Origin: Straminergon stramineum
Taxonomy: Eukaryota; Streptophyta; Bryopsida; Hypnales; Calliergonaceae
Length of the DNA: 64,000 nt
Reading direction: 5' to 3'
Assembly (NCBI GenBank): GCA_963920665.1
Contig: OY987267.1
Span: forward strand, 13,516,001-13,580,000
Made by a program: the position numbers and the translations under genes. The notes under the pieces are model-generated. The model had not been told where the DNA came from. It did no database searches and worked only from the letters and a program-made list of their open reading frames with translations. Below, piece after piece: positions 1 through 24,184 of this stretch (the stretch's first letter is position 1; every line of letters begins with the position of its first letter).

Positions 1-1301
1 ATGAGGTACATTCTAAGTGGCAACTTTGTGTGCACATACTCTCATACAATAAGTTCATCACACCAACAACAAATATTAATTAAGAAAAGGCCCCAAAATT
101 GAGTTCACTTCTTTAAATATCCCCCTAGAATTTGTTTATTGGTTCTATCCTCTAGTTGAAGACCAACTATCTAACTATGGCATCTACTCTAGAGTTCAAA
201 TCCTGAGTTTCAAAATTCTATCTACAACTCCATTTACACTATACAATGTAGTTAGGGTTTCGTTGGAGTGGAGATTTGGGATTTGAATAGTCTATAAATC
301 AACCTAGGATAGAGCCTCATGGTTAGACCATTATTGTTTTTCTTTCAATTACAACAAAGAAAACAAAAAGAACAAAGTTTACAAAAGCAATTCCCTAAAA
401 TTTCCACTTCTATCTCTACAAATATTTTTGATCAAGCTATTGTTTAGTAAGTCAGCTATGGTATCCCCATATACACTAGTATACCCTATGCCGTTGCCAC
501 AATCAAAATAAAAGTAAAAGTATTTTTCTAATTTTTTTATTCGTAAAAACTTTGAAATTCAATAACTTTCACACCATAGGTCCAAACGCCACAAAACAAA
601 GCCCCCATGCACCCCTCCTCGCCGAGGACTTTCCAACATTACCAAGCATGCAACTGAGGGATGCACATTCAAGAGATCCCAATGTAACAAACAAAACAAA
701 ACAAACATCCTAACTTAAGGTATGGATGTAAATAAAAATCTAGAGTACCTTCATTTATAAAAACACCGATATATGGTACGGTAATTGGGCCATTCAGGTG
801 GCCGTGGTCTTGGGTGCCCTACCCTTTTTTTTACAGTAATCCACGGGAATAGGAGGCCACTGACCTCCATGAGCTCCAATCTGGCTTCTGGAGACACCTG
901 AGGGCCAACTGAACTGGGTACCTTAAAGTTTACACTTGGCACAGTTGGCAGCTGTGAACTCCAATACTGTACAAAGTCAGTAGCATCTTCTATTTTCTTC
1001 CAAGAGAATAAGACTAATAATAATTAACAAGTGGGAAAAAAAATCTATATTTTGACTTTGAGGACCATGCCCTATTTTACTTTTATTTATTTATTAATTG
1101 GAAGTCAACTCGGACAGGAATCTCAAATAGTCAACTCATCAGTGTTGGGGATTTTTTTGAGGTTTATCAGGATGATCACCCATTTCCGATCACTTAAAGC
1201 AATTCAGCCTATCTGTGGCATGGGAAAAGTTCAGGAAAAAAATTTCGCTGTGTAGAGAAATAGATTTCAAAAGGATTTAATAATTTCCTAAATTTTTTCC
1301 C
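1..1301. other. Intergenic DNA, no gene seen
   Basis: AT-rich sequence without a convincing coding region. The only open frames are under 80 codons and resemble no family I know. No repeat ends are recognisable here before the TTAA element that starts at 1306. Confidence 0.6.
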
Positions 1302-1305
1302 TTAA

Positions 1306-1940
1306 CCCCTAAATGCCCAAGGCCTGTTTGGAGCTCCTTGAAATTTGCTCTTAATTGAACAAAAAGTCAACATTTTCATAAGTTGTAACAATTTCTTTTG
1401 GATTGTAACCGTACAAATGCAAACTAGATATGTTAGAGATCACATAGGAAAAGAAAACATAACAATATTATTTACAAATTGAAAGATTATAATGTTTGAT
1501 CATGAGGGTGTAAAAACTGTGAAAATTTTTCAATTCACTTTTTGCATGTCAACTCTAAAAAGTTGGTCACTAAAAAAATATGAGGTTATAGGGCCTAGCA
1601 TGCACAACCCCAATCAATTTACGACTTTTCAAAATCTATTCTACAATTTTTTAAATGAATTTTGAATGTGATTTTGCCTCCAAGATTTAGTGTATTTGAG
1701 GCTCATTTCCAAGAGCCCTCAACACTACGGGAAGTCAAGATTGCAATGGGCATCCTTGCACTAAATCTTCTATAGAAAAATCATAATCCTTTATTTTTCA
1801 GATCAACTTTTTGATCCTAAAACTAGACTTCAAAAAAATTCTCCAAAAATATAAACTACTAATAATAGCAATTTGGTTGGGTTTTACTTAACTTCAAAGT
1901 TTCTGGAACACCAAAATTTGGTGCCTTGGGCATTTAGGGG
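1306..1940. mobile_element. TTAA-flanked non-autonomous DNA element, long type (piggyBac-like), copy A
   Basis: A 635-bp segment bounded by a perfect 18-bp terminal inverted repeat: CCCCTAAATGCCCAAGGC at 1306-1323 and its reverse complement at 1923-1940. TTAA lies directly outside both ends (1302-1305 and 1941-1944). An exact TTAA duplication with C-rich/G-rich termini is the signature of the piggyBac superfamily. No transposase is encoded, so the element is non-autonomous. Its interior shares a motif near 1480 (GAAAGATTATAATGTTT) with the element at 2165-3122, showing that the two are related. The right-hand TTAA is shared with the next element. Confidence 0.75.
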
Positions 1941-1944
1941 TTAA

Positions 1945-2160
1945 CCCTTGAATGATGTGGCGGACGATTATTGTCCGATGAATGACAAGGAATTATCCTG
2001 TGTAGGACAGAATTGCAACTATTCATCCTTAGAATTAGGGGTGGAAAGGGAAGATCTTCTAAAATAGTTTGACTCCCAATGAGTATTTCTTGTTTCTCTA
2101 AAGTGGATGATGTCACATGGTTCCAAAATGCCCGATTTCCAACAGCCCGACGTTCAAGGG
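1945..2160. mobile_element. Short TTAA MITE (piggyBac-like), copy B
   Basis: A 216-bp element starting CCCTTGAATG and ending CGTTCAAGGG, with TTAA at 1941-1944 and 2161-2164. The interior is clearly homologous to the copies at 6143-6368, 49592-49814 and 59912-60119. Shared landmarks are a GGAC...GTCC hairpin just inside the left end, an ATGAATGACAA-like stretch, 'aactattcatcc', a 'gaagatcttct' block and 'gatgatgtcacatggttcc'. It has no coding capacity. Confidence 0.85.
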
Positions 2161-2164
2161 TTAA

Positions 2165-3122
2165 CCCCTCACTGCTGAAGGTCCAAACGACTCCGAAAAC
2201 AACATTTCTTTTGAAGTGCTACAAATATAAATTTTAATAAGTTATAGAGATCCCAACCGTACAATCTTGTAGTGCACTTGTTTTTGATGGCTTGCAAAAA
2301 TTTTGGTGTCATTTGACTGCATAGATTGAAAGATTATAATGTTTTAGTGTTAAAAAAAGGATGCTGAAATTTTCCCAAAAAAACATTTCAAGGCAAAATT
2401 CGGTTTCTAAATCTACTCAAATGAAGAAACTTTAAACTAATAAGGGATTCAAAATCAGCATACAAACACATTGATGAAAAAAATATCATTTAATTGACAC
2501 ATTGTGTCTGCAAAATGGCTTTGAAATGTCAAAAAACAGCAAGAAAAGTTGCAAAAAACACATCAAAAACTGAACCTCCACCTACTAAAATGCTTCTTAG
2601 TCACTCATAACTTCTTAGATGGATATGAAATTTTCTACACACAAACTAGACAAGTATGCGCAACTTTTCAAAAAAATTATTGGAAACAAACATTGTATGA
2701 AGAAGAAACAAGCTGCCAAAGTTCACTGTAATTCAAAAATGTCGGGAGTTTGAACTTCGAATTGCTCCCAAACATTCAAAACAACTTGGATTGCCATGAA
2801 AATTCTACCACAATAATTAGACTTCAAGGGGAAAATAACCCAACAAATTTTATTGAAAAAGAACATTAGATGAAGGAGATACAAGCCCCCGAAGTTGCAG
2901 CCATCAAATGGAGTTTGGAGAACTAAAATTGAACCTATGAACTTCAATTGACTTCCAAAAATTCAGAAAATCTTGGATTGATCTGAAAATTTTACCACAC
3001 AAAATAGAAGAGAGAGCACAAATTCTCCAACAAGTTTTATTGAATGCGGACATAGGATGCAAAAGTTACAACACTTTGAATTTTACTTGAGGATGCTTTT
3101 CATCCCCTTCAACGGTGAGGGG
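2165..3122. mobile_element. TTAA-flanked non-autonomous DNA element, long type (piggyBac-like), copy C
   Basis: A 958-bp segment whose left end CCCCTCACTGCTGAAGG (2165-2181) matches the reverse complement of its right end (3106-3122) with two mismatches in 17. TTAA flanks both sides (2161-2164, shared with the neighbouring MITE, and 3123-3126). It shares the GAAAGATTATAATGTTT motif with the element at 1306-1940. No transposase reading frame is present. Confidence 0.7.
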
Positions 3123-3126
3123 TTAA

Positions 3127-4338
3127 AAGTTAAACCAATCAAAAGTAAATTCATATTTTAATAATAAATCAATTGTTTTAAGTGTTCATGATAGGAATCT
3201 TTTTCTAATGTTTAATTGATAGTTTCTGTTGTAGTTATTTTATGATTTGATTTGCCCTTGTAGAAATTGAATTTACTTTTGATTGAATAAGGTGGCATCA
3301 CCTATTATTAAACAAGTTTTCATGACAAATCAATAATTGAGAGGAAGTGAGTTTTAATGGTTTATTCACTCATAATAAAATTTCAACTAAACTGTTTAAG
3401 GGTGAAGCCCAAAATTATATTGCTTTTGAATATTATGCAAAAGTTATATTCAAAGAAATTTTTGTTGTTGTCAATGACTAATTTTTCCAAGCTAATCCCT
3501 AATGTCCTAAGTATGATTGAACATTCTTTGACAAATATCTATTTGTTATCTAAATTTATTAATCCGTGTGTTTATAGTGATTGTACCTATATATTATTTA
3601 ATACATAATTATCCTCAACAATCATAGCCCTTGTATTTTCGTTTTTAGATTTAGTCTTTGGGATAAAGAGGAAGAAATGAAGAAACAATTCATTTTAAAA
3701 AGTCATTGTATACATTACAAGGTTTTCACATTTGAAATTCCATTTTTTCTATTTCATCCAAATGTAGAAGTCAAGATTATGAAGGCGTTGATTTCAAATT
3801 TAGTTACTTTTCATTGGTTTACCATGTTGCTATCCCAACCAATAGCAAAGATTAGTAGTTAGAAATAGTATCAATTTCAGTGACAAATTTGTTCAAGAAG
3901 ACAAATTTTAAATAGATTTCATCAACTTTGCCTTTATTGGTCTATAAAATCATTTTTGGGTCACTAAAAGATGAATGTTAATTAATAAAGATAATCAAAT
4001 TAAGAGTGAAATCAATAAATTTGGATGAATACCATAGTACAAATATGTTGCCAAGATAAATTTCTATAAAGAAACAAGTATATAATGGATCCCTTGTGAC
4101 ATGCAATTTGAAAAAACTTGAATAATCAAAAAAGCCTTGCAACTTGGACAAAGTTCCTAACCACTTTTGGAATTTGGAGTATTGGAGGATAATTAGCCAA
4201 CATGCCCAATCTAAGGACACCACCATTGCTTGTCGCAATTACATACACTTGGTGTTGAATAGTACATATGTCCTTGTGATAAATAGTTTAGAATCTTACA
4301 ATCATGTTAAATAATCATTTTTGTGTATTAGTGTATTC
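3127..4338. other. Intergenic DNA, no gene seen
   Basis: AT-rich sequence with a few open frames below 90 codons of low-complexity composition. I see no splice-consistent gene, RNA gene or repeat boundary. Confidence 0.5.
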
Positions 4339-4340
4339 TA

Positions 4341-4474
4341 TGTGAAGGTTAAATTTGGCAAAAAAGTGCCACATGTCATCTTTTGAATGGTGTGAGGTGA
4401 TGTAGTCCCCATGAGAATTTGACATGGAAATTCCATATATTTTAGCACTTGGGTATCCAAATCAAACCTTCACA
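4341..4474. mobile_element. 134-bp TA-flanked MITE (GTGAAGGTT family)
   Basis: The ends TGTGAAGGTTAAATTTGG and CCAAATCAAACCTTCACA are near-perfect inverted repeats. TA lies outside each end (4339-4340 and 4475-4476). Two diverged relatives sit at about 39463-39571 and 46102-46250, sharing the core 'gtgtgaggtga' and 'gacatgg'. A TA target site and short length suit a Tc1/mariner-type or similar MITE; the superfamily is inferred. Confidence 0.6.
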
Positions 4475-5134
4475 TACAATAGTCAAACCAAACATGAAAT
4501 TCACGAAAATCTTAGTTTTATTTTTTCGTACATTTAGAGATAATACTTTGTAAATTCATAACTAATTCATACAATGTTCAAATAATGAATGATAAATACT
4601 TTGTAAATTTATAGCTTAATTGAATCTTCTTTCAATTGTCAATAAAATTCATTAAAAATAATTTATATTTAATAATAGCAAGTATATTGAGTTGTAATTA
4701 GTGACAATTTTAGGTGTGCATACCTAAATGCATTCTCTAAATTTGAAGTTTTTCTAAGAGTCATTAATTGAGTAATTTTTGTCTTGGATGCCTTTATTAG
4801 CCCCTCATCAGCTACGGCTTGAACGAGTTCAAAAATATCATTGCTTCTGAAGTATTATGGATCTAAATGTCACTGAGTTATAGAGATTTTAAGTGTACAT
4901 GTTGTAGATGATGCCAATAAGAATTAGGAGATAATGCAAAACATTGAAAGATCTATACAAACATCCAAAGATCTTTGGATGTTTTGTCTAGAATTTACTA
5001 AATAGTCCAAAAGTAGTTAAATATGGCATGATCACAATTAGTTGACATTTAGTACTAGAGTTTGTAATTAGCATTGCAAACACTAAATATCATTATTAGT
5101 GTAGTGAACTTTTGCTCTCATTTATACAGGACGT

Positions 5135-5389
5135 TAAATCCTCCATTTGAACTGGGCTCCGCAAGGTAATTTTGTGGGTTATCTGGGGGCTGATTAAAAT
5201 AAAAAATGCCCCTTGTTTTGAGCCGTGTCTATGGTAAGTTCAATATCTCTTATAGTTTATTTGGGGTCTCTGATTGCAAGTATGAATTCAGGATTTGCAA
5301 AGAAGATAATGTGCAAAAAATAAAAAATTCCTGCGTTTTCCCCAAGGTAAATCTACCTCCTGCGGGGCCCAGTTCAAATGGAGGATTTA
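5135..5389. mobile_element. 255-bp inverted-repeat element
   Basis: TAAATCCTCCATTTGAACTG at 5135-5154 and its exact reverse complement at 5370-5389 form the ends, and pairing continues inward over GGGC/GCCC. The spacer has no supportable gene. No clear target-site duplication is visible outside the repeat, so the superfamily is unassigned. Confidence 0.6.
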
Positions 5390-6142
5390 CCATCCTTCCT
5401 CACTGTTTAAGTTACCTTCCATGAAGTTTCAAAAAGTCCCCCTAAAGCTGGACAGGTTGACAGGTTGATACTTTCAGATACTATAAGTATTTGTTAGAAT
5501 TTCGGAAGATTCCCCATTTGGTCATTTCCAAATTCCCAAACATTCTATAAGATTCTTGTTACCTATTTGAACAGATATTAAAACTTTTGAGTGGTCGACA
5601 TAACATTGCAACTTTAATCATCAAAATGACATAGCTTAATCAGGTAAGCTTTATCTGATAAATTCCATGGTGCATCAAATGTCAACAATCCAGATATGAT
5701 GGCCTACTTTGGCAATTCACTTTCCAAGAGACCTTCCAAATGAACACAAAGTTTCAAAAAAATTGTTTGAAAGTTTGTGCCAATCCAATGAAAGGACAGA
5801 TGGAAAAAGCACATACCCATGAATCTTGAGTGACGTCTTGAAAGTACAGAAAATGGGATTGTTAGAATTGATGTACACCTGTGCCAAGATTGACTTTTGA
5901 TGAACCCACACTATTACTATTTAGGACATAACGTATTAGACTTAATCGTAAAGGTTGTCTCCAGTTGTAAATCCCAATTGTAGAAGGTGGTGTTAGAGGA
6001 AGGTTTAACTAAGAATAGTACAAATGAAACACAACACCAAACTCCATCATACTCTAAGTTTTGGTGTTCTGGAAGGAGTTTCATCCTGTGTTTTTCTCAA
6101 ACTTCATTAGCTGGTCCTGCATTGCACACACTTCACTATTAA

Positions 6143-6368
6143 CCCTTGAAAGCCGGGCTGGTGATTGTAGAAATTAGCCATTTTAGAACAGTGTGACACC
6201 ATCCACTTTAAAAAAAAAATCAAAAATATTCATTGGGAGTCAAACTACTATAGAAGATCTCCCCTTTCCACCCCTTACTCCTAGGATGAATAGTTGCAAT
6301 TCTATCCTACAGAGGAGAATTCCTTGACGTTCATTGGACAAAAAAATGTCCACCGTGTTGTTTAGGGG
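6143..6368. mobile_element. Short TTAA MITE (piggyBac-like), copy D, inverted
   Basis: A 226-bp copy in the opposite orientation to the one at 1945-2160. It starts CCCTTGAAAGCCGGGC and ends GTTGTTTAGGGG, with TTAA at 6139-6142 and 6369-6372. The interior matches the family in reverse complement, including the GGAC...GTCC hairpin near the right end. Confidence 0.85.
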
Positions 6369-6372
6369 TTAA

Positions 6373-7920
6373 CTCTATAAATGTTGGATGTTACAATCTA
6401 CAAAAGTTATAAAAGATCAAAGTTGAATTGGTAGATTTTCTAAAAATCATGCCTTGTTTTTAATGTTCACAACTAGAAGAGAGTGCATTAAACATCTACA
6501 TTTTCTAGGGCTCGGCTTTGAAAACCTGCTACAGTAGAAAATTGGGTGATCCTGCATTAGTATGTGCCTTGTAAGCAACGGAAGATAAACCGCCACATTC
6601 AGGACCAGCAGGCCGACAGGCCCCATTGCGGGTGCCGGTACACCCCACGGCAAACCCGACTTCCCAGAACTTCCTCCGAGTGTACGAAAAACACGGAACG
6701 CGTACTCCCAGCAATCCCAGCATGACGACCGTCGCACTCCACCCGGGGCCCGCGCGTGCACTGCACGACTGGATCAACCCAACCGATTCATCAGTTTAGT
6801 TTCTCTCTAATTATATTTTACACAACTGAAAATTCACAGTCCTTGTGTCCGGGCAAACAACTCCAACCTACAGTAGCAGCTCTCCTTTGTCGCCTTGTCA
6901 GCTACCGTAGCTAAGCTAAACTAACTTTACTGAAAGTATTTCCTGTGATATACTGAACACAGCTGCCACCATGACTGATCTCATCGACGACGTACAGTCA
7001 AACGTCGTCGTCCAGTCCACATCGATGATCTTCCCGGTGATTGATCGACATGACCCCAATAGTCAACCTGCCAAAATGAAAGCAGCGGACCCTCCTCAGC
7101 CCCGGCCTGAGAGCCCATCACCGTCACCGTACCCCTCCAACTAAAGCTCTTCCGGTCGCATTCAACTCCTGGACACGCTTGCCACATCAAGTGTACTCTG
7201 CCACGCTGCAACTTGCGTTTCCGTTCCAAGCTGACTGAGACAGACAGTCCTGCTTTCTGTCAGTCGGGGCCTGGAGTGGCTAACCTAGCTGTGTCTAAGT
7301 TAGGATTCTTTGGAACTTGGTTGAGGGATCGGGGAGCTAGCTGGTTCGTCCATCGGGTGGCTATCCTGCTGCTGACTGAATTGTGGTGCTAAGTTAGTGG
7401 GCCTATCGATCGACTTGTTTGTAACGTAATTAGACCGAGCTCAGACGTTTCGTGCAGTGGAGAATTAATTTCGGAGTCATCTGTTTAGTTAATTCGGGCC
7501 TTCAGGAGCTTTCTTGCTTTCTTGCTTGCTAGCTAGCAAGCTAGGGAGCGCGTCGAGGAGGTAGTTCGCATGCGTGCGTGCACATGGGGCCATTTCGATG
7601 TGGGGTGTGATTAAGTGCAACCATTACAGGTAGGCCAGCCAGGCTTCGATCGTCCGTGATCGAAACTCCTTGTCCAGGCTTGGTTAATTCGATCTGGAAA
7701 GGATACAATCTAATTAACCTCATATTCGTGAAATTGGCGAATCGCAGTCGTCTAGCTAACTGAAACCTTAGCAGTTTTAGTTTACACACCAGATAGCATG
7801 TTTTCTAGAGCTCTGGGCACTGCATGAAAAGTTTCAATGTTGAACTGAAGCTTTCGAAGACCCCATTTGGACGGTTACGTCCATAACTGTGAGAGTGATG
7901 GAAGCAGTCACGGGTTTTGA
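6373..7920 (+). promoter_or_regulatory. Upstream region and probable 5' leader of the receptor kinase gene
   Basis: No coding region is supported. Base composition becomes more balanced than in the flanking intergenic DNA, particularly 6560-6780 and 6960-7260, as expected of a promoter and leader. A palindrome CTTGCTAGCTAGCAAG lies near 7522. An in-frame TGA immediately precedes the first ATG of the gene at 7921. No TATA box is assigned. Confidence 0.35.
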
Positions 7921-19829
<11,909 letters not shown>

Positions 19830-20024
19830 CTGCTGCCCTTTCTCTCTTTGGTTTCTTCAACAAGCTGCAAATCTGATGTCAACATAAACTGTCTTCTCGC
19901 TAAAGGCATGAAACCATGAAATGGGAGCCACCAACCTAGCTAGCTAGGCTCGTGAAGAAGATGATATGTGGTGTGAGAAGCGGATAGGGAGATAATCATA
20001 AATAGGACCCTAAACCCTAAACCC

Positions 20025-20390
20025 AAATTTTCAAGGCTTCGAGTCAACCTCGCTAGAATCTTAACGGTGAAGTCAGTGTTTACTCTATAAGAGGATATTG
20101 GACAGAATCATAATGCTGAGGATCAAAATGCGTCCAACTTTTCAACTGTTTCAAAGAGTGGGAGCCAACCAACCAACCAACCTCGTTAGAATCCTGAGGA
20201 TGATATATGTTTGTAATATTAAGAGGATTTTGGAGACACTGAATCGTAATGGCGGATCACAATCGACCCCACTTTCAAAGGTGGGAGCCAATCCAGCAGC
20301 TACTTACAATCCTGAGGAACTGATGATTCTATGTAATTTTGTACTGCTATTTGGATGCCTAGAATAGGATAAACTTGCCCAACTTTCGAG
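20025..20390. repeat. Three decayed ~120-bp tandem units downstream of the receptor kinase
   Basis: Units start near 20040, 20178 and 20300. Shared landmarks in order are 'agaatc(c)t', 'aagaggat(a/t)ttgga', 'gaatc(a/g)taatg', 'caacttt' or 'cactttcaaa', and 'gtgggagccaa'. The third unit is the most diverged. The position is consistent with the 3' untranslated region of the kinase gene or just beyond it. Confidence 0.55.
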
Positions 20391-23300
20391 GATGGTATGT
20401 ACGGGCTACAGAATGTTATGAGTGGTTTAGTTTGCACAGGAATTAATGTCAAACAAAAACAACAAAGTCGTATGATTGTGTTGATGCCAATATGCCAACA
20501 TTAAGCTGTCCGTTAAGCTAGATTTCTCTCACGGGCAAGATCTCTTGCAGGGTCGGGCAAGAGGTTGGGTTCCTCCAGCAACCACTGCGAGCACGAAGCA
20601 TCGAAGGACAGGTCGCAGTGGGTAGACAGGATATCAAGAGATGTAGGCGCCAAAGATGGCAAGACAGTTTAAGCTTATGAATGTAAAATTAATCTTCAAG
20701 GATCGAGGCTTTTAATCGATTAGAATTGGGATTATCACATTTAATTGTAGCCATGCTTTTCTTGATTCCCAAGGCGTGGGAAGAGCGTGTGTTGTAACGT
20801 AATGTAATGTACAGTACACCAAAGGATCGATTAATTGACCAGCATTTTCATGGATAGTAGGTGATCGCCTGTGTAATGTAATGTAGTGGTCTTGTAGTTA
20901 ACCTGTATAATAAGGTGGGTACCCCCCCAAACCACCATTTTTGGCTACTGTGCCTAGTTACTAGTATTAGACTGGTCAAATTTTTATATCTTCTTGTTGG
21001 GAAGTGAAAGGAGGTTCCTACACACCAAAGAACATGACATTTGGATACTGTATGCAAAAGTTATGAAGGCTCAAAGATTTTTTTGGTAGATGTTTAGGAA
21101 TTGGTTCTTCCACATAAGTACATATTGATTTTGGAGATGTACTCAAAAGTGATGATGGTAGTTTTAAGTAGGGTGTGATGTATCCACCTTATATGACACT
21201 TGCACACTCATTTGTAGAAATGCAATGTAAGATTCAATCAATCAAGTTTGTACAATACATAGGACTTCTATAAAGTGAACTTCTATAAGCCAATAACCTC
21301 TCTGAAGTGATATTATTCCTTTGATCCCAACTTGGACACATTGAAGATGTAGAGATTAAAGAAAAAAAAGAAAAAAAACTTTCACCAAATTTGGAATCCA
21401 AATGTTGCTATGGAGAATGTGACTTCAATCTAAGAGCGCCATAAAATTGCAATCCATTACTAAAATCTTCAAATGCCATTAATGCCACACCTCCTATCTA
21501 AAGCAAGAACCTCTCTAATGTAACATTCTCTTCCAATCCCAAGGCTATTACCTTATAGAAGTTCTACTATAGAAGGATGCATGATTAAGCTCTAAGAGTC
21601 TTTGGTATAAAGGTGGATGTAGATTTTGAGTTTTTTTTGCTAAGTGAAGCATGGCATGAAAAAAATCTAGACATCACATCATCATTATTGCAAAAAAAAA
21701 ATCTTTTTATTCCCTTCCCTATATGAACTCATTCAAAAAATCCTTGCATTGACTAACTACGCCAATCACACCATCGAAGAATAGACAAAAATTCATTTTT
21801 CAATCATATTTAGATGTAGTTCATTTGTTCCTTGTGGCTCCTATAGTAGACTCTTGGAAACATTCATAATCCCCCCCGGATGGATGTAGGCTCTCGTAGG
21901 GGTTAAAATATGTTAATATGTTATTTGATATTCAAAGTAAAGTAGGGTCATTCAAATTGGGATATATTTCCAAAAGAGCACTTGGTAGGAGAACTTTCAA
22001 ATTAGAACAAGGTTTCAAAAATTCAACAAATCCAACATTGATCTTTTAGAAACATTAATTTTGCATATTATTTTGGAATATTGTTCTTGGATTTCACTCA
22101 ACTTTAGTTGCAATATATATTTATGTGCTTGAAAAATGGTAGCTCTAGTACTTGTTAGATAAATTTTCTTGTTTCCAATAGGTCATTCTACCTTTCATTC
22201 CATCTATTGACATTAATTGTGGTAATATGAAACTCTACATGTGAAAATACAATATTATATACAAAAATGACATTAAAGAAGTACTTGAAATTGAAGGAGT
22301 CAAAAGATTCCTTTCAAACTATTTAAACTATGTCAAAGAATATAATAGTGAGAATAAAAAGTGAATCTTGGACTTTATAAATTCCTTCAAATTTGGTCCT
22401 TACCTACATTTGACTGCATCTAATTATGATTTGTTTTGAAAACTATTACATTGAGATTCTTGCCTAAAATGTGAGCCCTCTGAATATGAGGGCATAGGAT
22501 TGGTTGTAGGCACACCTATTTCAAACACTTTGAAAATTCATAGTTCACTCATACGTTCATAAAAATTCTTGCAAATTAAATCTTAAATCTCTTCTTGATT
22601 CCAAACAAGATCCAACAAAATTTTAGATGATTTCATAATGAAAATCATGCTCAAATGTTTTTTTGGTTGATTTTATGTGTATCTATTTGTTGGCTTTTAG
22701 ATTTAAGGGGAAGATTGAGACTTTGCAACAACAAAATTAATCCTAAATTTTGAATAGCTACATATTCATTTCTTCTAATGTAGGTGTTTATTCGGTATAG
22801 CATGAAGAATGTGTGTAAAAAATTTATCATCTATATAGAACAATACCACTTGAAGATTTTGCACCAAATAAGTGAATTCATTCTCTTTGTATGTGTAGAG
22901 AAGCAACAAGGTAGAAGCACCTATAACGAACACTTTAAGCAATTCCAAATCCTTTTGGATGGAATCAAGACTTGTGACTACTTTTACTACATTCATTGAT
23001 AATTGAAAATTATGAATTAATTTTTTTAAATGAAAAATAATTTTTTTGAATTATTATTTGAAGTTGAAGTTCAACTACGTGTATAGTGCAACCAAAACAT
23101 TTTCAACATTCATGTATATTATTTGTATATTTTGGATTTCTTATATCTATAGACTTTCAAGATTGGATTAGGGTGCAAGGTTGGGATTGTGTGTTTCTAC
23201 TTTAAAGCATCTCTACTCCATACATGATACTCCCTTGAGAAAGAAGATGGATATGCCCCACCCTAGGCCTAGAATGGGAACCCAATTAAATGGTTTGTAG

Positions 23301-23880
23301 ATCAAGGAAAGTAGCCACCAACATATTTCACTTTGATGCCGGCCTTAATTAGCCTTGAGATTGGCATTTTGTTGAGACTTCTAGTGCATTCGCACGTGTT
23401 GAAATATGAAAGTTGTAGGCTTTGATTCTACAAAGCATCCTTCTTCTTCACAGGAATTTACTAGCACTTAGATCTAGCCAAGTAGTCCAAGTGTAGCCAA
23501 GCCATCCCATATCCTATCTCTAGGTCGAGCTAGCAAGGTGGCAATATCCTATTGTAGGTTGCAATGTTGGAATGTTGTTTGGACTGAGTGGAGATATTTT
23601 CATTAGGGACTCTCCAACGCGCCACTTTTTTTGGCCAATTCATGATTATTATTTTTAGACTTGTCAAATCATTATATTTTATTGTTGTATTTTCTTATTG
23701 GCAATTGAAAGAAAATTTCAATGCACCAAAAAATTGTTTCATTTGAACATTACATGCAAAAGTTATAAAGAGTCAAAGTTATTCTTTGGTAGAGGTTCTA
23801 AAATCATTTCTTCAGTAGAAATAGATATTGATTAACTGGATGTACATCTAGTGAAGATGGTTCTTCTGGGTCAGAGGCGC
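20391..23880. other. Intergenic DNA, no gene seen
   Basis: AT-rich DNA between the receptor kinase and the EMC8/9 gene. Open frames are short, lack family resemblance and have no splice-consistent neighbours. A lone GGGGTTAA at 21897-21904 resembles the right end of the TTAA elements, but I find no matching left end. Confidence 0.5.
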
Positions 23881-24184
23881 ATTTGGGAATCCTTACCTTA
23901 GATGAAAAACAACAACGGGGCAAGACAACACAGAAGGTGACATTACAGAAGGTGATATTAAAGAGGTCTAGGCACTATGGGTGCTTTGGCATATGGGTTT
24001 GTCTCCGAAGTATTCTCTCCGATTGCGAAGGAGCTTCTTCAGGTCTCGTCTGTCGCAACAGGATTCCCGAGTCTTGGAGCTGCAATCGGGGCTGCAATCC
24101 ATCCGCTCGCCAATTTCTCCTTATACCTTCTCCCTCTTCCCGTTCCGCGATTAGGGTTTGTTTTTGTGTTGGTTTTGTCAGTGA

